Below are positions 1 through 7,106 of a stretch of DNA of 64,000 nt, in pieces. The notes under the pieces were generated by a model. It did no database searches. It saw only the letters and a program-made list of their open reading frames with translations, and was not told where the DNA came from. Made by a program: the position numbers and the translations under genes. The stretch's first letter is position 1. Each line of letters opens with the position of its first letter. Origin of the DNA: Gammaproteobacteria bacterium (GTDB lineage Bacteria; Pseudomonadota; Gammaproteobacteria; SZUA-140). The stretch is from NCBI GenBank assembly GCA_015491865.1, contig WFVD01000026.1, positions 149,176 through 213,175 of the forward strand. The letters run 5' to 3'.

Positions 1-285
1 GGGAAGCCAGTCATTGTTGAGTTTGCAACGCCAGGGCACTGTACCGTCTGTGATAAGCAGCTTCAGGTTTTGAAGGGGATCTTAAACAAATATGAGTCTG
101 AAATAATTATAGTACACATGGATCAATACCAGAACCCAGAGGCTTTTATTGAGTATAAAGTCACGGGTGACCCGTGGACTTTTGTTATCGATAAGAACCA
201 GAAAGTGGTCTTTAAGCGCCCCGGGCGCCTGCTTTACCAGGAAATCGATAAAGCACTGCAGCCACTATTAGCAGTCCAGAGTTAA
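1..285 (+). CDS. Thioredoxin-fold protein, 5' end outside the window
   Basis: The reading frame is open from the first base, so the true start lies upstream. The visible 94 residues begin with a beta strand ending in FATPGHCTVCDK, a CxxC redox pair in the usual thioredoxin position. They continue to GDPWTFVIDKNQK, which corresponds to the cis-proline and following strand of thioredoxin-like proteins (here a Pro-Trp pair). This suggests a periplasmic or membrane-attached disulfide or cytochrome-maturation type thioredoxin rather than a cytosolic thioredoxin, which would have WCGPC. The 152-residue gene follows after 18 bases, so the two may be cotranscribed. Substrate and location cannot be judged without the N-terminus. 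Confidence 0.75.
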   Translation, partial: GKPVIVEFATPGHCTVCDKQLQVLKGILNKYESEIIIVHMDQYQNPEAFIEYKVTGDPWTFVIDKNQKVVFKRPGRLLYQEIDKALQPLLAVQS

Positions 286-303
286 ATTGCAGAGGTTTAA
301 GTA

Positions 304-762
304 GTGGCTAAAAAGCAGTATCGTGTTGAGCTGGTTCAGGACAGGAAAGGGATGTACTGGGATCTGGCGCTCTATGTGCCGACAGTTATTTTCCTGGTCT
401 CAATCGCATTAAAAATGTGGTATACAGCTGATAAAAACTGGGCATACCTTTTGATGTTTATGGCATCATTCTTTCTATTGGCAGGCGCTAATCGAATACT
501 GAAATCGCGAATGATGTTAACCGGCTCATCGCCAATAAGTATCGATGTTGATAAGCAGCGAATAGCCTTTGGTCTGCGAAATGGTGAGAAGGTTGAGCTT
601 GTTAAAGGGGCTCGATTTTTTCCTGATTTCGCCGGAAAGAGCTTTGCGATTACCGGGATCGATCTTAATGGTAAGAAGTGTCAGTACGTATTTCATCGTG
701 GGCAATTTGCGGATGAAAGCGAATACAAAGAGCTGCGAGAGTTTCTGCGTATTTACGGTTAG
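304..762 (+). CDS. Two-helix membrane protein of unknown function
   Basis: This 152-residue protein starts at a GTG 18 bases after the thioredoxin-fold gene. A charged N-terminus is followed by two hydrophobic segments at about residues 18-37 and 46-64. The C-terminal half is soluble and predicted beta-rich, with a pattern like a small PH-like domain that follows membrane anchors in some bacterial proteins (ISIDVDKQRIAFG, then FPDFAGKSFAITG). I do not recognise a specific family. Close spacing suggests an operon with the upstream thioredoxin-fold protein. Confidence 0.6.
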   Translation: MAKKQYRVELVQDRKGMYWDLALYVPTVIFLVSIALKMWYTADKNWAYLLMFMASFFLLAGANRILKSRMMLTGSSPISIDVDKQRIAFGLRNGEKVELVKGARFFPDFAGKSFAITGIDLNGKKCQYVFHRGQFADESEYKELREFLRIYG

Positions 763-800
763 AGCTCACCGGGCGTAGCGCTATACTCGCGTATACCGCG

Positions 801-998
801 TTAGCCTCTGCCTGTTCGGCGTTTTACAATATCCCATCCCAAGAATGCCATTACGGTGGCAGATATCCCTAATACAATAATTGTGATCGTCTGTTCAGTT
901 TCTTCATCGACCAGTCCTCCTACAAACATGTGAACAGTATAGGCCATAAGGAGTAGCGAACTGATTGCCACAATTAGATAAATGATAGTTTCCTTCAT
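801..998 (-). CDS. Small two-helix membrane protein
   Basis: A 65-residue product with two hydrophobic segments (about residues 4-26 and 37-56) joined by an acidic loop (VDEETEQ), ending in the basic tail KRRTGRG. The ATG is preceded by a purine-rich stretch (GGATAAAGAGC). It lies on the strand opposite to the oxidase cluster, next to its upstream regulatory region. The basic tail resembles that of the 42-residue peptide at 11659-11787 (IKRRGEGQ), so it may belong to the same respiratory system, but this is inference. No family was recognised. Confidence 0.5.
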   Translation of the reverse strand: MKETIIYLIVAISSLLLMAYTVHMFVGGLVDEETEQTITIIVLGISATVMAFLGWDIVKRRTGRG

Positions 999-1257
999 GC
1001 TCTTTATCCCGCTTTTTTGATGTGTTCTAGTACAAAGATGGAGTTCTAAGTTAGATCATATATGAATTAAGCGCTGCGATCACTACCCTTCGCTGTGCAT
1101 TAATCCAGGCGCTTTCTGTTGCAAAAAATAGAGCACTTACAGTATGTTATGAGGATGGTTTTTGGGCCAGATTGGAGTTGTTAATAAAACCACTTTATCC
1201 CTTAACTGTAGTGCCGGAAGCACTTGAATATTTGTTATAAAGACCTTGACGATATTA

Positions 1258-1273
1258 ACTGACATGTGTCAGT
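1258..1273. promoter_or_regulatory. Palindrome, possible operator
   Basis: Two 7-base arms, ACTGACA and TGTCAGT, flank a TG centre and form a 16-base inverted repeat. It sits 215 bases upstream of the first gene of the oxidase cluster, just after a TTGACG that could be a -35 element. The symmetric form suits a dimeric regulator, but I cannot assign it to a known family. Confidence 0.3.
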
Positions 1274-1434
1274 ATCTTCGACCAAGTTCCCTGTCTCCTT
1301 GGTGCAGTAATCTGGCCGCGGGGCAGAAGTGTAATAGCCTGCTGGACGGAGTAAGAATGGCAGGAAAACACTCTTAGCTTAGGGTAATTGAAGAGTAAAC
1401 GCATTTTAGAGGGGAAGGTGGTGCGTACGCAGAA

Positions 1435-1448
1435 TCGATATCAATCAA
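1435..1448. promoter_or_regulatory. FNR/CRP-family-like site
   Basis: TCGAT-ATCA-ATCAA matches nine of ten bases of the FNR/ANR consensus TTGAT-N4-ATCAA. It lies 40 bases before the ATG at 1489. If FNR bound at -41.5, transcription would begin near 1483, after most of the strong Shine-Dalgarno at 1477-1488. A simple class II activator role therefore does not fit. Repression, a different start, or chance are all possible. Confidence 0.3.
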
Positions 1449-1488
1449 TTATGTGTACGATAATAAAGATCGACATGGGAGGGTGGAG

Positions 1489-1782
1489 ATGAAAAATAAA
1501 CTGTCACTAGGTAATACCTTTTGGGTGCTACTGATTGCGGGATTTACGACAGGCATGGGTAACGGTAGTGTATTTGGCGCTGCTGTGATGTGTGCAGTTG
1601 GTCGTGGACCTTACGAAAACTGGGGTGGTTGGGGGATGGATGCACTTAATCCAAGCACATTTTCAGGGTTCATTGATTGTGTAATGCTGGTTTTTGGTCT
1701 GGCCTTTGCAATTATCACAGGTCTCGCGATGGCTAAGCATGGGGCTTTAGAGGCGCGTGGGCAGTCTACCGGAACCTGGTAG
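1489..1782 (+). CDS. Two-helix membrane protein, first gene of the oxidase cluster
   Basis: A 97-residue product starting at the ATG that follows the strong Shine-Dalgarno GGGAGGGTGGAG. A frame-matched upstream ATG at 1453 lacks such a site. Two hydrophobic segments lie at about residues 9-36 and 57-82, linked by a Gly/Trp-rich loop (YENWGGWGMDALNPS). It has no haem- or metal-binding motif. It is followed by a 29-residue peptide gene and the CcoN-like oxidase subunit, all on one strand, so it is probably an accessory or assembly subunit of that complex. The family is not recognised. Confidence 0.65.
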   Translation: MKNKLSLGNTFWVLLIAGFTTGMGNGSVFGAAVMCAVGRGPYENWGGWGMDALNPSTFSGFIDCVMLVFGLAFAIITGLAMAKHGALEARGQSTGTW

Positions 1783-1837
1783 TAGTCTTGGTGAGTCTGA
1801 GTTACGACATTCGAAATAAGTAGAAAGGGGGCGTATT

Positions 1838-1927
1838 ATGGCAGCATTCGCAGGTGCATGTGGGATCATCCTTGCATTTTCAAGTATGTGGTTTTCTTGG
1901 TATCTACTAAATAAAACAACAGAGTGA
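1838..1927 (+). CDS. 29-residue one-helix peptide beside the oxidase
   Basis: The short frame ATG-GCA-GCA to TGA encodes 29 residues that are almost entirely one hydrophobic helix ending LLNKTTE. A good Shine-Dalgarno (AGAAAGGGGG) lies just upstream, and the next gene, ccoN-like, starts 66 bases later behind its own strong site. cbb3 oxidases are known to carry tiny single-helix subunits (CcoQ, CcoH, CcoM). This peptide has the right size and topology for such a role, but I see no sequence identity with them. Confidence 0.55.
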   Translation: MAAFAGACGIILAFSSMWFSWYLLNKTTE

Positions 1928-1993
1928 TAAAAGCATAAAATCCGGCCAGCTGAGCTGAGCCGAATAGTTTGCGATTTATGGAGGAGAGGGTAA

Positions 1994-3403
1994 ATGCTAA
2001 TTAAATATCTATTTGCGAAAAACGAAGATATACCGGCAGGTTCGTCGTCGGTATTCTTTGGTTTTTCAGCAATTTTTTGGTTTGTAATAGGGACTGGGCT
2101 AGGTTCCTTTAATGCCGCCAAGCTGGCATTTCCGGACTGGGTTACTGGTACGGAAATGTTTGCTTTTGGTCACATGCGCCAGGTGCATGTACTAGCTGTC
2201 ATTCTTGGCTGGATTTCAATGGCGTTCGCAATGACCATGATGTACATGACTCCAGCGCTGGGTAACACCAAGCTGTGGTCTGAAAAACTGGGTCTCTGGA
2301 ATGCGTTCCTATGGAATGTTGGCCTGAGTCTTGGTCTTTTTCTATTGTGGATGGGGATTACATCTGGTCGTGAATATTCAGATCTGATCTGGCCGATCGA
2401 TATTGTGGTCTTCCTTGGTGTACTGCTTCCGCTGGGTATTAACGTCTGGATGACCATTGCACATCGTAGAACCCAGGGTATCTATATTACCAACTGGTTC
2501 TTCGGTGCTTGTATCTTTATGGTAATGGTTGTATTCGCGGTAGGTCAGTCTCCAGAGCTATTCAACTTGACTGGCTTAACAGAAGCGTACATGACTTTCT
2601 GGTTTGCCCATAACGTACTTGGTCTATGGATTACGCCAGTTGCAGCAGCGATTGCTTATTACACCATTCCAAAGTTGACCGGTAACCCACTCTATTCACA
2701 TAGAATTGGTCATCTGCATTTCTGGTCAATCATCGCGTTCTACTCAACACCAGCGTCGCATCACCTGATGTCTGCCCCACTGCCTGAATGGTTGAAGTCA
2801 TTCGCATCTGTAGAAGGTGTTTTGATTCTGATCCCGGCAGTAGCATTCGTAGCTAACATCTTGCTGACAATGAAAGGCAAATGGAGCATGTTTGTTGAGA
2901 ATGTTGAGACCAAGTTCTCTATTACTGGTGTTCTGCTTGCTATTCCTTTGAATATGCAGGGTGGTTTCCAGCAGACTCGTGCGATCAACTGGTACGTCCA
3001 TGGTACTGGCTGGATTGTGGCTCACGCTCATCTGGCACTGCTTGGTATGTCTACATTCCTGGAAATCGCGGCTGTATACTTCGGTCTTCAGCAGATCCTG
3101 AGAAGAAAACTTTACTCTCTGGCGCTTGCTAATTTCCATTACTGGTTCGTTCTGATCGGCTTTTGTATCTACTGGATCTCAATGACTATTGCTGGTCTGA
3201 TTCAGGGCGCAGGGAAGATCTACGAAGTACCATACATTGACGTGGTGGTTGCAGAACATCCATACATGATCGCTCGTTGGGTTGGCGGTACAATGGTATT
3301 TACCGGTAACCTGGTATGGCTCTACAACATGTACATGACCGCTCGCGAAGGAACCGTAGTTCCAGCTGGTCGTTATGCCCACGAGATGGCTTACGAACGC
3401 TAG
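1994..3403 (+). CDS. ccoN: Divergent cbb3-type (C-family) haem-copper oxidase subunit I
   Basis: This 469-residue polytopic protein has about 12 helices, near the usual CcoN length. Expected ligands are visible: H65 (low-spin haem), H206 plus H256/H257 (CuB), and H344 and H346 (high-spin and low-spin haem). Y250 sits six residues before the HH pair, matching the cross-linked tyrosine of cbb3 oxidases. The segment GREYSDLIWPIDI is close to the conserved CcoN segment. The position four residues after H206, glutamate in cNOR NorB, is glycine, as in CcoN. These features predict a proton-motive O2 reductase in the inner membrane rather than a classical NO reductase. Much of the rest is diverged from standard CcoN. 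The start follows GGAGGAGAGGG. Confidence 0.9.
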   Translation: MLIKYLFAKNEDIPAGSSSVFFGFSAIFWFVIGTGLGSFNAAKLAFPDWVTGTEMFAFGHMRQVHVLAVILGWISMAFAMTMMYMTPALGNTKLWSEKLGLWNAFLWNVGLSLGLFLLWMGITSGREYSDLIWPIDIVVFLGVLLPLGINVWMTIAHRRTQGIYITNWFFGACIFMVMVVFAVGQSPELFNLTGLTEAYMTFWFAHNVLGLWITPVAAAIAYYTIPKLTGNPLYSHRIGHLHFWSIIAFYSTPASHHLMSAPLPEWLKSFASVEGVLILIPAVAFVANILLTMKGKWSMFVENVETKFSITGVLLAIPLNMQGGFQQTRAINWYVHGTGWIVAHAHLALLGMSTFLEIAAVYFGLQQILRRKLYSLALANFHYWFVLIGFCIYWISMTIAGLIQGAGKIYEVPYIDVVVAEHPYMIARWVGGTMVFTGNLVWLYNMYMTAREGTVVPAGRYAHEMAYER

Positions 3404-3430
3404 AAGCTAGCTTTAGTAAATCGTCGTACA

Positions 3431-3468
3431 TATCCCCTTCTCTCAGTGAGGGTCGAGAGAAGGGGGAT
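3431..3468 (+). other. Strong intercistronic hairpin between ccoN- and ccoO-like genes
   Basis: TATCCCCTTCTCTC pairs with GAGAGAAGGGGGATA around a 10-base loop, with one extra G in the 3' arm. An A-rich run follows, not a T run, so it is not an intrinsic terminator on the plus strand. The Shine-Dalgarno of the ccoO-like gene (GGGAGG) begins about 14 bases downstream. A likely role is mRNA processing or 3'-end protection that sets the subunit I to subunit II ratio. Confidence 0.6.
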
Positions 3469-3496
3469 AAAAAAGATAAATGGGAGGGTTTTAAAC

Positions 3497-4453
3497 GTGG
3501 CATTTCAACAACATAAATTAGGGGCAGCGGCTATCGGGGGGATGTTAGGTCTCTCGATGTGTATTACGCTAATGTTTCCAAGTTTTGACTTTCGTTCAGC
3601 GGAGTCAACTTGGGTTGGTCTGGATAAGTCATTATCTAATGGCCGTGTAATTGGCTTTAGTTACGAAGATCCACTTGTGACCGGTGCGGGTAAGCCTATC
3701 ACAGTGATTTTGGACAAAGATCCAAAAACTGGAGAGAAAATTGATCCGCCAATGCGTGCTTATGTCTATGAGCCGGGTGTGCCATTCGCACCAGCTGTCC
3801 GTCATCCAGCTAATACTGGGCCAACGGTGAGCCAGTTGAGTTTGAATCTTGGAAAAATGGGTGAGGCAAGTGAAGCTCAGGGCGCTGTTTTCGGTATTAA
3901 TCGCGGTGAAGTTAATGGCAAAGACTGGGATTACATTGAAAATCTAACAGCACTCAAAGGCTGGACACCAGCTGATACTCTGCGTGCTGCATCAGATGAA
4001 AATACCCGCTACGTCGGTAAAGGCAAGACGGTCTACATCACTGAGGGTTGCTGGTGGTGTCATACACTACTACCTGAGCAGACACAAGACTGGCAGATCT
4101 TTGGTGCTCCACCAATGCTAGGCGATTTCAACGGTGAAATGCCAACAGCTTTTGGTTCTGACCGCAAGGCTCCTGATATCCTTCATGTAGCTTCACGTAA
4201 CTCATCAAGAGAATGGATGGATATGCATTTCTTCAATCCACGTCTTGTTCAGCCAAACTCAATCATGCCGCGTTTTGATTACCTTTGGGGTGAGACAGAT
4301 GCACATGGCAACAAGATTGATTTTGACAAGTGGCGTGCAGAGTATAAGGAATACCGAGCTGGAACTAGGATCTATCCACCTGAAATTCCAGAATATGCAG
4401 GTAATTCTGAAGCACGTGCGCTCGTTGACTGGATCCTGACGAGTCTCAAGTAA
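3497..4453 (+). CDS. ccoO: CcoO-like monohaem cytochrome c subunit with long insertion
   Basis: The best start is the GTG at 3497, ten bases after GGGAGG; this gives 318 residues. An N-terminal membrane anchor (about residues 7-28) precedes a periplasmic domain. C185-W-W-C188-H189 is the haem c site, followed by GSDRKAPDILHVASR and a distal M257 (SIMPRF), matching the order in CcoO (CxxCH, GPDLARVGGR-like segment, NMP). Typical CcoO is about 200 residues. Here roughly 100 extra residues lie between the anchor and the haem site. It would pass electrons from a soluble or anchored cytochrome to the CcoN-like subunit. No CcoP gene follows. Confidence 0.85.
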   Translation: MAFQQHKLGAAAIGGMLGLSMCITLMFPSFDFRSAESTWVGLDKSLSNGRVIGFSYEDPLVTGAGKPITVILDKDPKTGEKIDPPMRAYVYEPGVPFAPAVRHPANTGPTVSQLSLNLGKMGEASEAQGAVFGINRGEVNGKDWDYIENLTALKGWTPADTLRAASDENTRYVGKGKTVYITEGCWWCHTLLPEQTQDWQIFGAPPMLGDFNGEMPTAFGSDRKAPDILHVASRNSSREWMDMHFFNPRLVQPNSIMPRFDYLWGETDAHGNKIDFDKWRAEYKEYRAGTRIYPPEIPEYAGNSEARALVDWILTSLK

Positions 4454-4472
4454 CATTTGGGGAGAAATATAA

Positions 4473-5108
4473 ATGGCTATTAAATTTGACCAACCGTTCT
4501 ACTCTCTCTCTGATGAGGCTGAGCAGAACAGAATAATTGAACTTTGGGAGGCCGAGAAACATGGTGGGCTTTGGGAGGGTAATAATCGCTTACCATTTCC
4601 ATTAACGTTTCTTATGGGCCTGATCATTTTGACTGCGTTCATGATCACAATGCCAATTTGGGGGCAACGTCCGACTGCACATGACTTTGTTGAGCATGTG
4701 GCTCTGATGGATTCCCCTGAAATCCAGGCGATTGAAGATCCTGCCGCCAAAATGGCTAAAATCGATGAGATCGCCTATCAACGTGCAGATTCTCGTGTGA
4801 AGGCATCATTGGAACGTCACCCTATTTCGTGGGATGATCTTCTCAATATTGCACCTCACATCAAAGAAGCACAGGCATCCGGTAAATACCCACTAGATTA
4901 CTACTCAGTACTAGGTGACAAAATTGTACTGGCTAACTTTGAAGGCAATCCAACAGCTGATGGTTCTCCAGAAAGAAAGCAACCCTGGTGGGATACTGGT
5001 TACACTATTGATGTTTTTTATGTGACTTACTTTATTCTTTTTGCATTCTTTGTCACTAAGCGCCTGCCGCACTTCAGCCGCAAGCCTGATATGTCAAATG
5101 CCAAGTAA
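4473..5108 (+). CDS. Haem-free two-helix oxidase-associated subunit
   Basis: A 211-residue protein 19 bases after the ccoO-like gene, with GGGGAG before its ATG. A cytoplasmic N-terminus of about 43 residues is followed by TM1 (about 44-62), the motif MPIWGQRP, a roughly 105-residue external domain, the motif PWWDTG, and TM2 (about 177-199) with a basic tail. There is no CxxCH, so it cannot replace CcoP as an electron carrier, although it occupies the CcoP position in the operon. The motif order is shared with the 145-residue protein at 13357-13794, which lacks the large external insert. I do not recognise the family. Confidence 0.7.
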   Translation: MAIKFDQPFYSLSDEAEQNRIIELWEAEKHGGLWEGNNRLPFPLTFLMGLIILTAFMITMPIWGQRPTAHDFVEHVALMDSPEIQAIEDPAAKMAKIDEIAYQRADSRVKASLERHPISWDDLLNIAPHIKEAQASGKYPLDYYSVLGDKIVLANFEGNPTADGSPERKQPWWDTGYTIDVFYVTYFILFAFFVTKRLPHFSRKPDMSNAK

Positions 5109-5125
5109 TCAATAGGAGAATTACA

Positions 5126-5278
5126 ATGTTAGATATTGATCACGGACCTACTGTGTTTGCAACCATTATTACGCTGGTATTTATTTTACCAGGTCTCTAT
5201 GGCTTGCTATTTGTTGATAGCTATTGGAAGCAGCATAGAGATAACGCTGCCGAAGGTGGAGATGATGTATTCAACTAA
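5126..5278 (+). CDS. 50-residue one-helix peptide, end of the oxidase core operon
   Basis: The ATG at 5126 is preceded by AATAGGAGAATTACA, a near-ideal Shine-Dalgarno. The 50-residue product has one hydrophobic helix (about residues 10-30) followed by a charged tail (SYWKQHRDNAAEGGDD). Size, topology and position suggest a CcoQ-like small subunit. CcoQ usually has a similar single helix with a polar C-terminus, but no diagnostic residue proves identity. A terminator follows immediately. Confidence 0.65.
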   Translation: MLDIDHGPTVFATIITLVFILPGLYGLLFVDSYWKQHRDNAAEGGDDVFN

Positions 5279-5298
5279 GGTTGATATTACTTAGTCTG

Positions 5299-5331
5299 AA
5301 AAAAAACCGCCCTTACGGGCGGTTTTTTTTT
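5299..5331 (+). terminator. Rho-independent terminator after the oxidase core genes
   Basis: AAAACCGCCC-TTAC-GGGCGGTTTT forms a GC-rich stem followed by a T run on the plus strand. An A run on the 5' side makes it potentially bidirectional. It marks the end of the 1489-5278 transcription unit. Confidence 0.9.
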
Positions 5332-5442
5332 AAGCGACAGCCATATGGCATTAATATATAATCATACTTCTTTAGTCTGGTTTTACTCACAGATGCTTGC
5401 TAAAGTGTGTTGCTTGATAGCTGATCGGAAACTTGTGTCGAT

Positions 5443-5790
5443 ATGATGGTTTTAGACTTTATAAGTGGTAGCCCCTTTTTGATGAAACTATGGGTCTATG
5501 TTAGTGGGCTGCAGTTGGCAGTTGAAGAGGTAGTTGATAATCGCGTATTAGGCATTGATATGAGTATCGAAGGCCTACGCTCTCAGACATTTAGTGTCGG
5601 TATCTTTATATTTTTAGTAATTTCGCTAATATTCTTCTCAATTATCATCTATTTTTATTTGCCCAGGGGGAAAAATAATAAAAACAAGTTAAAGAGGGGC
5701 GAAAAGGTGATGTTTGGAGCGATAATAGCAGGCATATTTATTGCCATCGGAATGGGCTGGTTACAGCTAATTGAAGGTTTCTTACTGTAG
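5443..5790 (+). CDS. Membrane protein, first gene after the oxidase terminator
   Basis: A 115-residue product, or 114 or 102 if one of the next in-frame ATGs is used; no Shine-Dalgarno is convincing. The N-terminal 45 residues are amphipathic. Hydrophobic helices lie at about residues 52-75 and 88-112, separated by a very basic loop (RGKNNKNKLKRGEK) that should face the cytoplasm. The CcoS-like gene follows after nine bases. The coding sequence is noticeably A/T-rich by eye. Its family is not recognised. Confidence 0.6.
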   Translation: MMVLDFISGSPFLMKLWVYVSGLQLAVEEVVDNRVLGIDMSIEGLRSQTFSVGIFIFLVISLIFFSIIIYFYLPRGKNNKNKLKRGEKVMFGAIIAGIFIAIGMGWLQLIEGFLL

Positions 5791-5799
5791 GGGTCAAAA

Positions 5800-6090
5800 G
5801 TGAAAGAATATATACAATCATTACCTGATGGGTGGACGATATATTTATGGATGGTAGCTGCGGCAGGCATACTGATTGGCGCTGCTTTCCTATTACGCTG
5901 GGGTTTTAAAAACAACCAGTTTGACGAAGACATTAAGTATGTCGTATTTGATGATGACGATGTTGATAAAATGAGTGATGAAGATTTTAAGAAGAGCAAG
6001 GAAGTACAGCAGAAGCAGGAAAATCTGCGTGAAGAAGTGTTAAGGAAGCGCGCAGAGCAGAAGCAAGCAAAAAATAATGAAAAAAGGTGA
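5800..6090 (+). CDS. ccoS: CcoS/FixS-like oxidase assembly protein
   Basis: A 96-residue product with a GTG start after TAGGGGTC. One transmembrane helix (about residues 14-33) is followed by a segment matching the CcoS signature, a Trp then N/G-Q-F-D and V-x-F-D-D-D (GFKNNQFDEDIKYVVFDDDD). A charged Lys/Glu/Gln tail of about 45 residues is longer than in typical CcoS (about 50-70 residues in all). CcoS is needed for cofactor maturation of cbb3 oxidases, so its presence supports the cbb3 assignment of the upstream subunits. It overlaps the next gene by 14 bases. Confidence 0.75.
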   Translation: MKEYIQSLPDGWTIYLWMVAAAGILIGAAFLLRWGFKNNQFDEDIKYVVFDDDDVDKMSDEDFKKSKEVQQKQENLREEVLRKRAEQKQAKNNEKR

Positions 6091-6568
6091 GAAGTTAATC
6101 TTTGCTCTTATTGGGCTAATCGCAGTTGTATCGGTTGTTTATCAGGGGTGGCAGGTTGCAAATGTCACAGAAGAAGATCCTGGAATTCCTTATTATTCGA
6201 CTGCCTCAAATGAGCTTAGTGATAAAGCAGGAAAACTTATAAGAAAGCACTCGTGTAGAGAGTGCCATAAGATTTTCTTTTTAAATGATCTGACACAAAA
6301 TGTCCCCTCGCCTTCATTGGATGGGATTGGCTCTTTACGAACTGAGGAGTGGTTGTATAACTATTTCTCGGCTGAGAATCCTCAGGAAATAGTTCCAAGT
6401 CGATTGAAGCAGCGTTTTCAGATGCCTTCACTTGCTCATCTACCAGAAGAAGATCGTCGGGTATTAGCTGCATACATGGCTAGCCTGAAGGTCGAAGACT
6501 GGTACCTGGAAGAGACACGCAAGGCTGCATATGAAAAACGTACAGGTAAAGAGTATCAACCAGAGTAG
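6077..6568 (+). CDS. Membrane-anchored monohaem cytochrome c
   Basis: A 163-residue product with an uncleaved-looking N-terminal helix (about residues 7-24). A class I cytochrome c domain carries C60-R-E-C63-H64 as haem site and M116 (RFQMPSL) as likely sixth ligand, then a helical segment typical of the end of small c cytochromes. The basic/acidic tail is polar. It overlaps the ccoS-like gene, so translation is probably coupled. It is a natural candidate for the electron donor or missing third haem subunit of the CcoNO-like oxidase. Confidence 0.85.
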   Translation: MKKGEKLIFALIGLIAVVSVVYQGWQVANVTEEDPGIPYYSTASNELSDKAGKLIRKHSCRECHKIFFLNDLTQNVPSPSLDGIGSLRTEEWLYNYFSAENPQEIVPSRLKQRFQMPSLAHLPEEDRRVLAAYMASLKVEDWYLEETRKAAYEKRTGKEYQPE

Positions 6569-6577
6569 GTAGAGGCT

Positions 6578-7066
6578 ATGTCGTTTACATCTGTATTTAG
6601 AGTGACACCCAGAGATGTGGCATGGGGGTTTTTTGCTGTACTGGTTGGTGCTGGTGTCAATATGGCTGGTGACAGGCTAATGGGTGTTAGTTTGGAGCTG
6701 TTTTACGGTGTGCAAACGTTTAATCCTATGTGGATCGTAACGCTCTTCTTCGTCCCCTTTATTGCGGGAATTGTGGTCTCGCTGATTTTTGGCCTCGGTG
6801 GTAAGATTCTGGCATATTTCTCTCCCATTATTGTTAGAGTTTACGAGTACAATGCGCTCTACGACCATCGATTAGATCTACCAGATGGAGTAACACTACT
6901 CCCGGTGGGTTACTGGATCCTGGTAGTGATCATTGCCGTAGAGGCAGCCGCTATTGGTGGGGTGATCGGTGAAATTGTGAATAAGAAAGTTTATGGTCGT
7001 TCAGCCAAATCTAAATTCCATAAACGACATCAAAAAAAGCAGGACGAACCAACAGAAAAAGTGTAA
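6578..7066 (+). CDS. Three-helix membrane protein of unknown function
   Basis: A 162-residue protein nine bases after the cytochrome c gene. Hydrophobic segments lie at about residues 13-30, 44-72 and 103-127, and a strongly basic C-terminal tail (KKVYGRSAKSKFHKRHQKK) should be cytoplasmic. It has no metal-binding motif. Its place between the cytochrome and the SUMF1-like gene suggests an accessory role in the same complex. I do not recognise the family. Confidence 0.65.
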   Translation: MSFTSVFRVTPRDVAWGFFAVLVGAGVNMAGDRLMGVSLELFYGVQTFNPMWIVTLFFVPFIAGIVVSLIFGLGGKILAYFSPIIVRVYEYNALYDHRLDLPDGVTLLPVGYWILVVIIAVEAAAIGGVIGEIVNKKVYGRSAKSKFHKRHQKKQDEPTEKV

Positions 7067-7106
7067 TTGTTTTTTCCTGCTGATGACATAAGATACTTCC
7101 CTGATT

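Larger units (their letters stand above)
999..1488. other. 490-base intergenic region upstream of the oxidase cluster
   Basis: I found no open reading frame with a credible ribosome binding site and no tRNA-like fold here. It separates the minus-strand small membrane gene from the plus-strand oxidase cluster and is the obvious place for that cluster's promoter. It holds a 16-base near-perfect palindrome and an FNR-like 14-mer, listed separately. Its length is unusual for this otherwise compact window. Confidence 0.6.

Noticed and set aside
1994..4453. Classical cytochrome c-dependent NO reductase (NorBC)
   Set aside because: The NorB glutamate four residues after the first CuB/FeB histidine is glycine here, the cbb3-type tyrosine is present, and the cytochrome subunit matches CcoO. 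An NO reductase role is not excluded but the sequence favours the oxidase.
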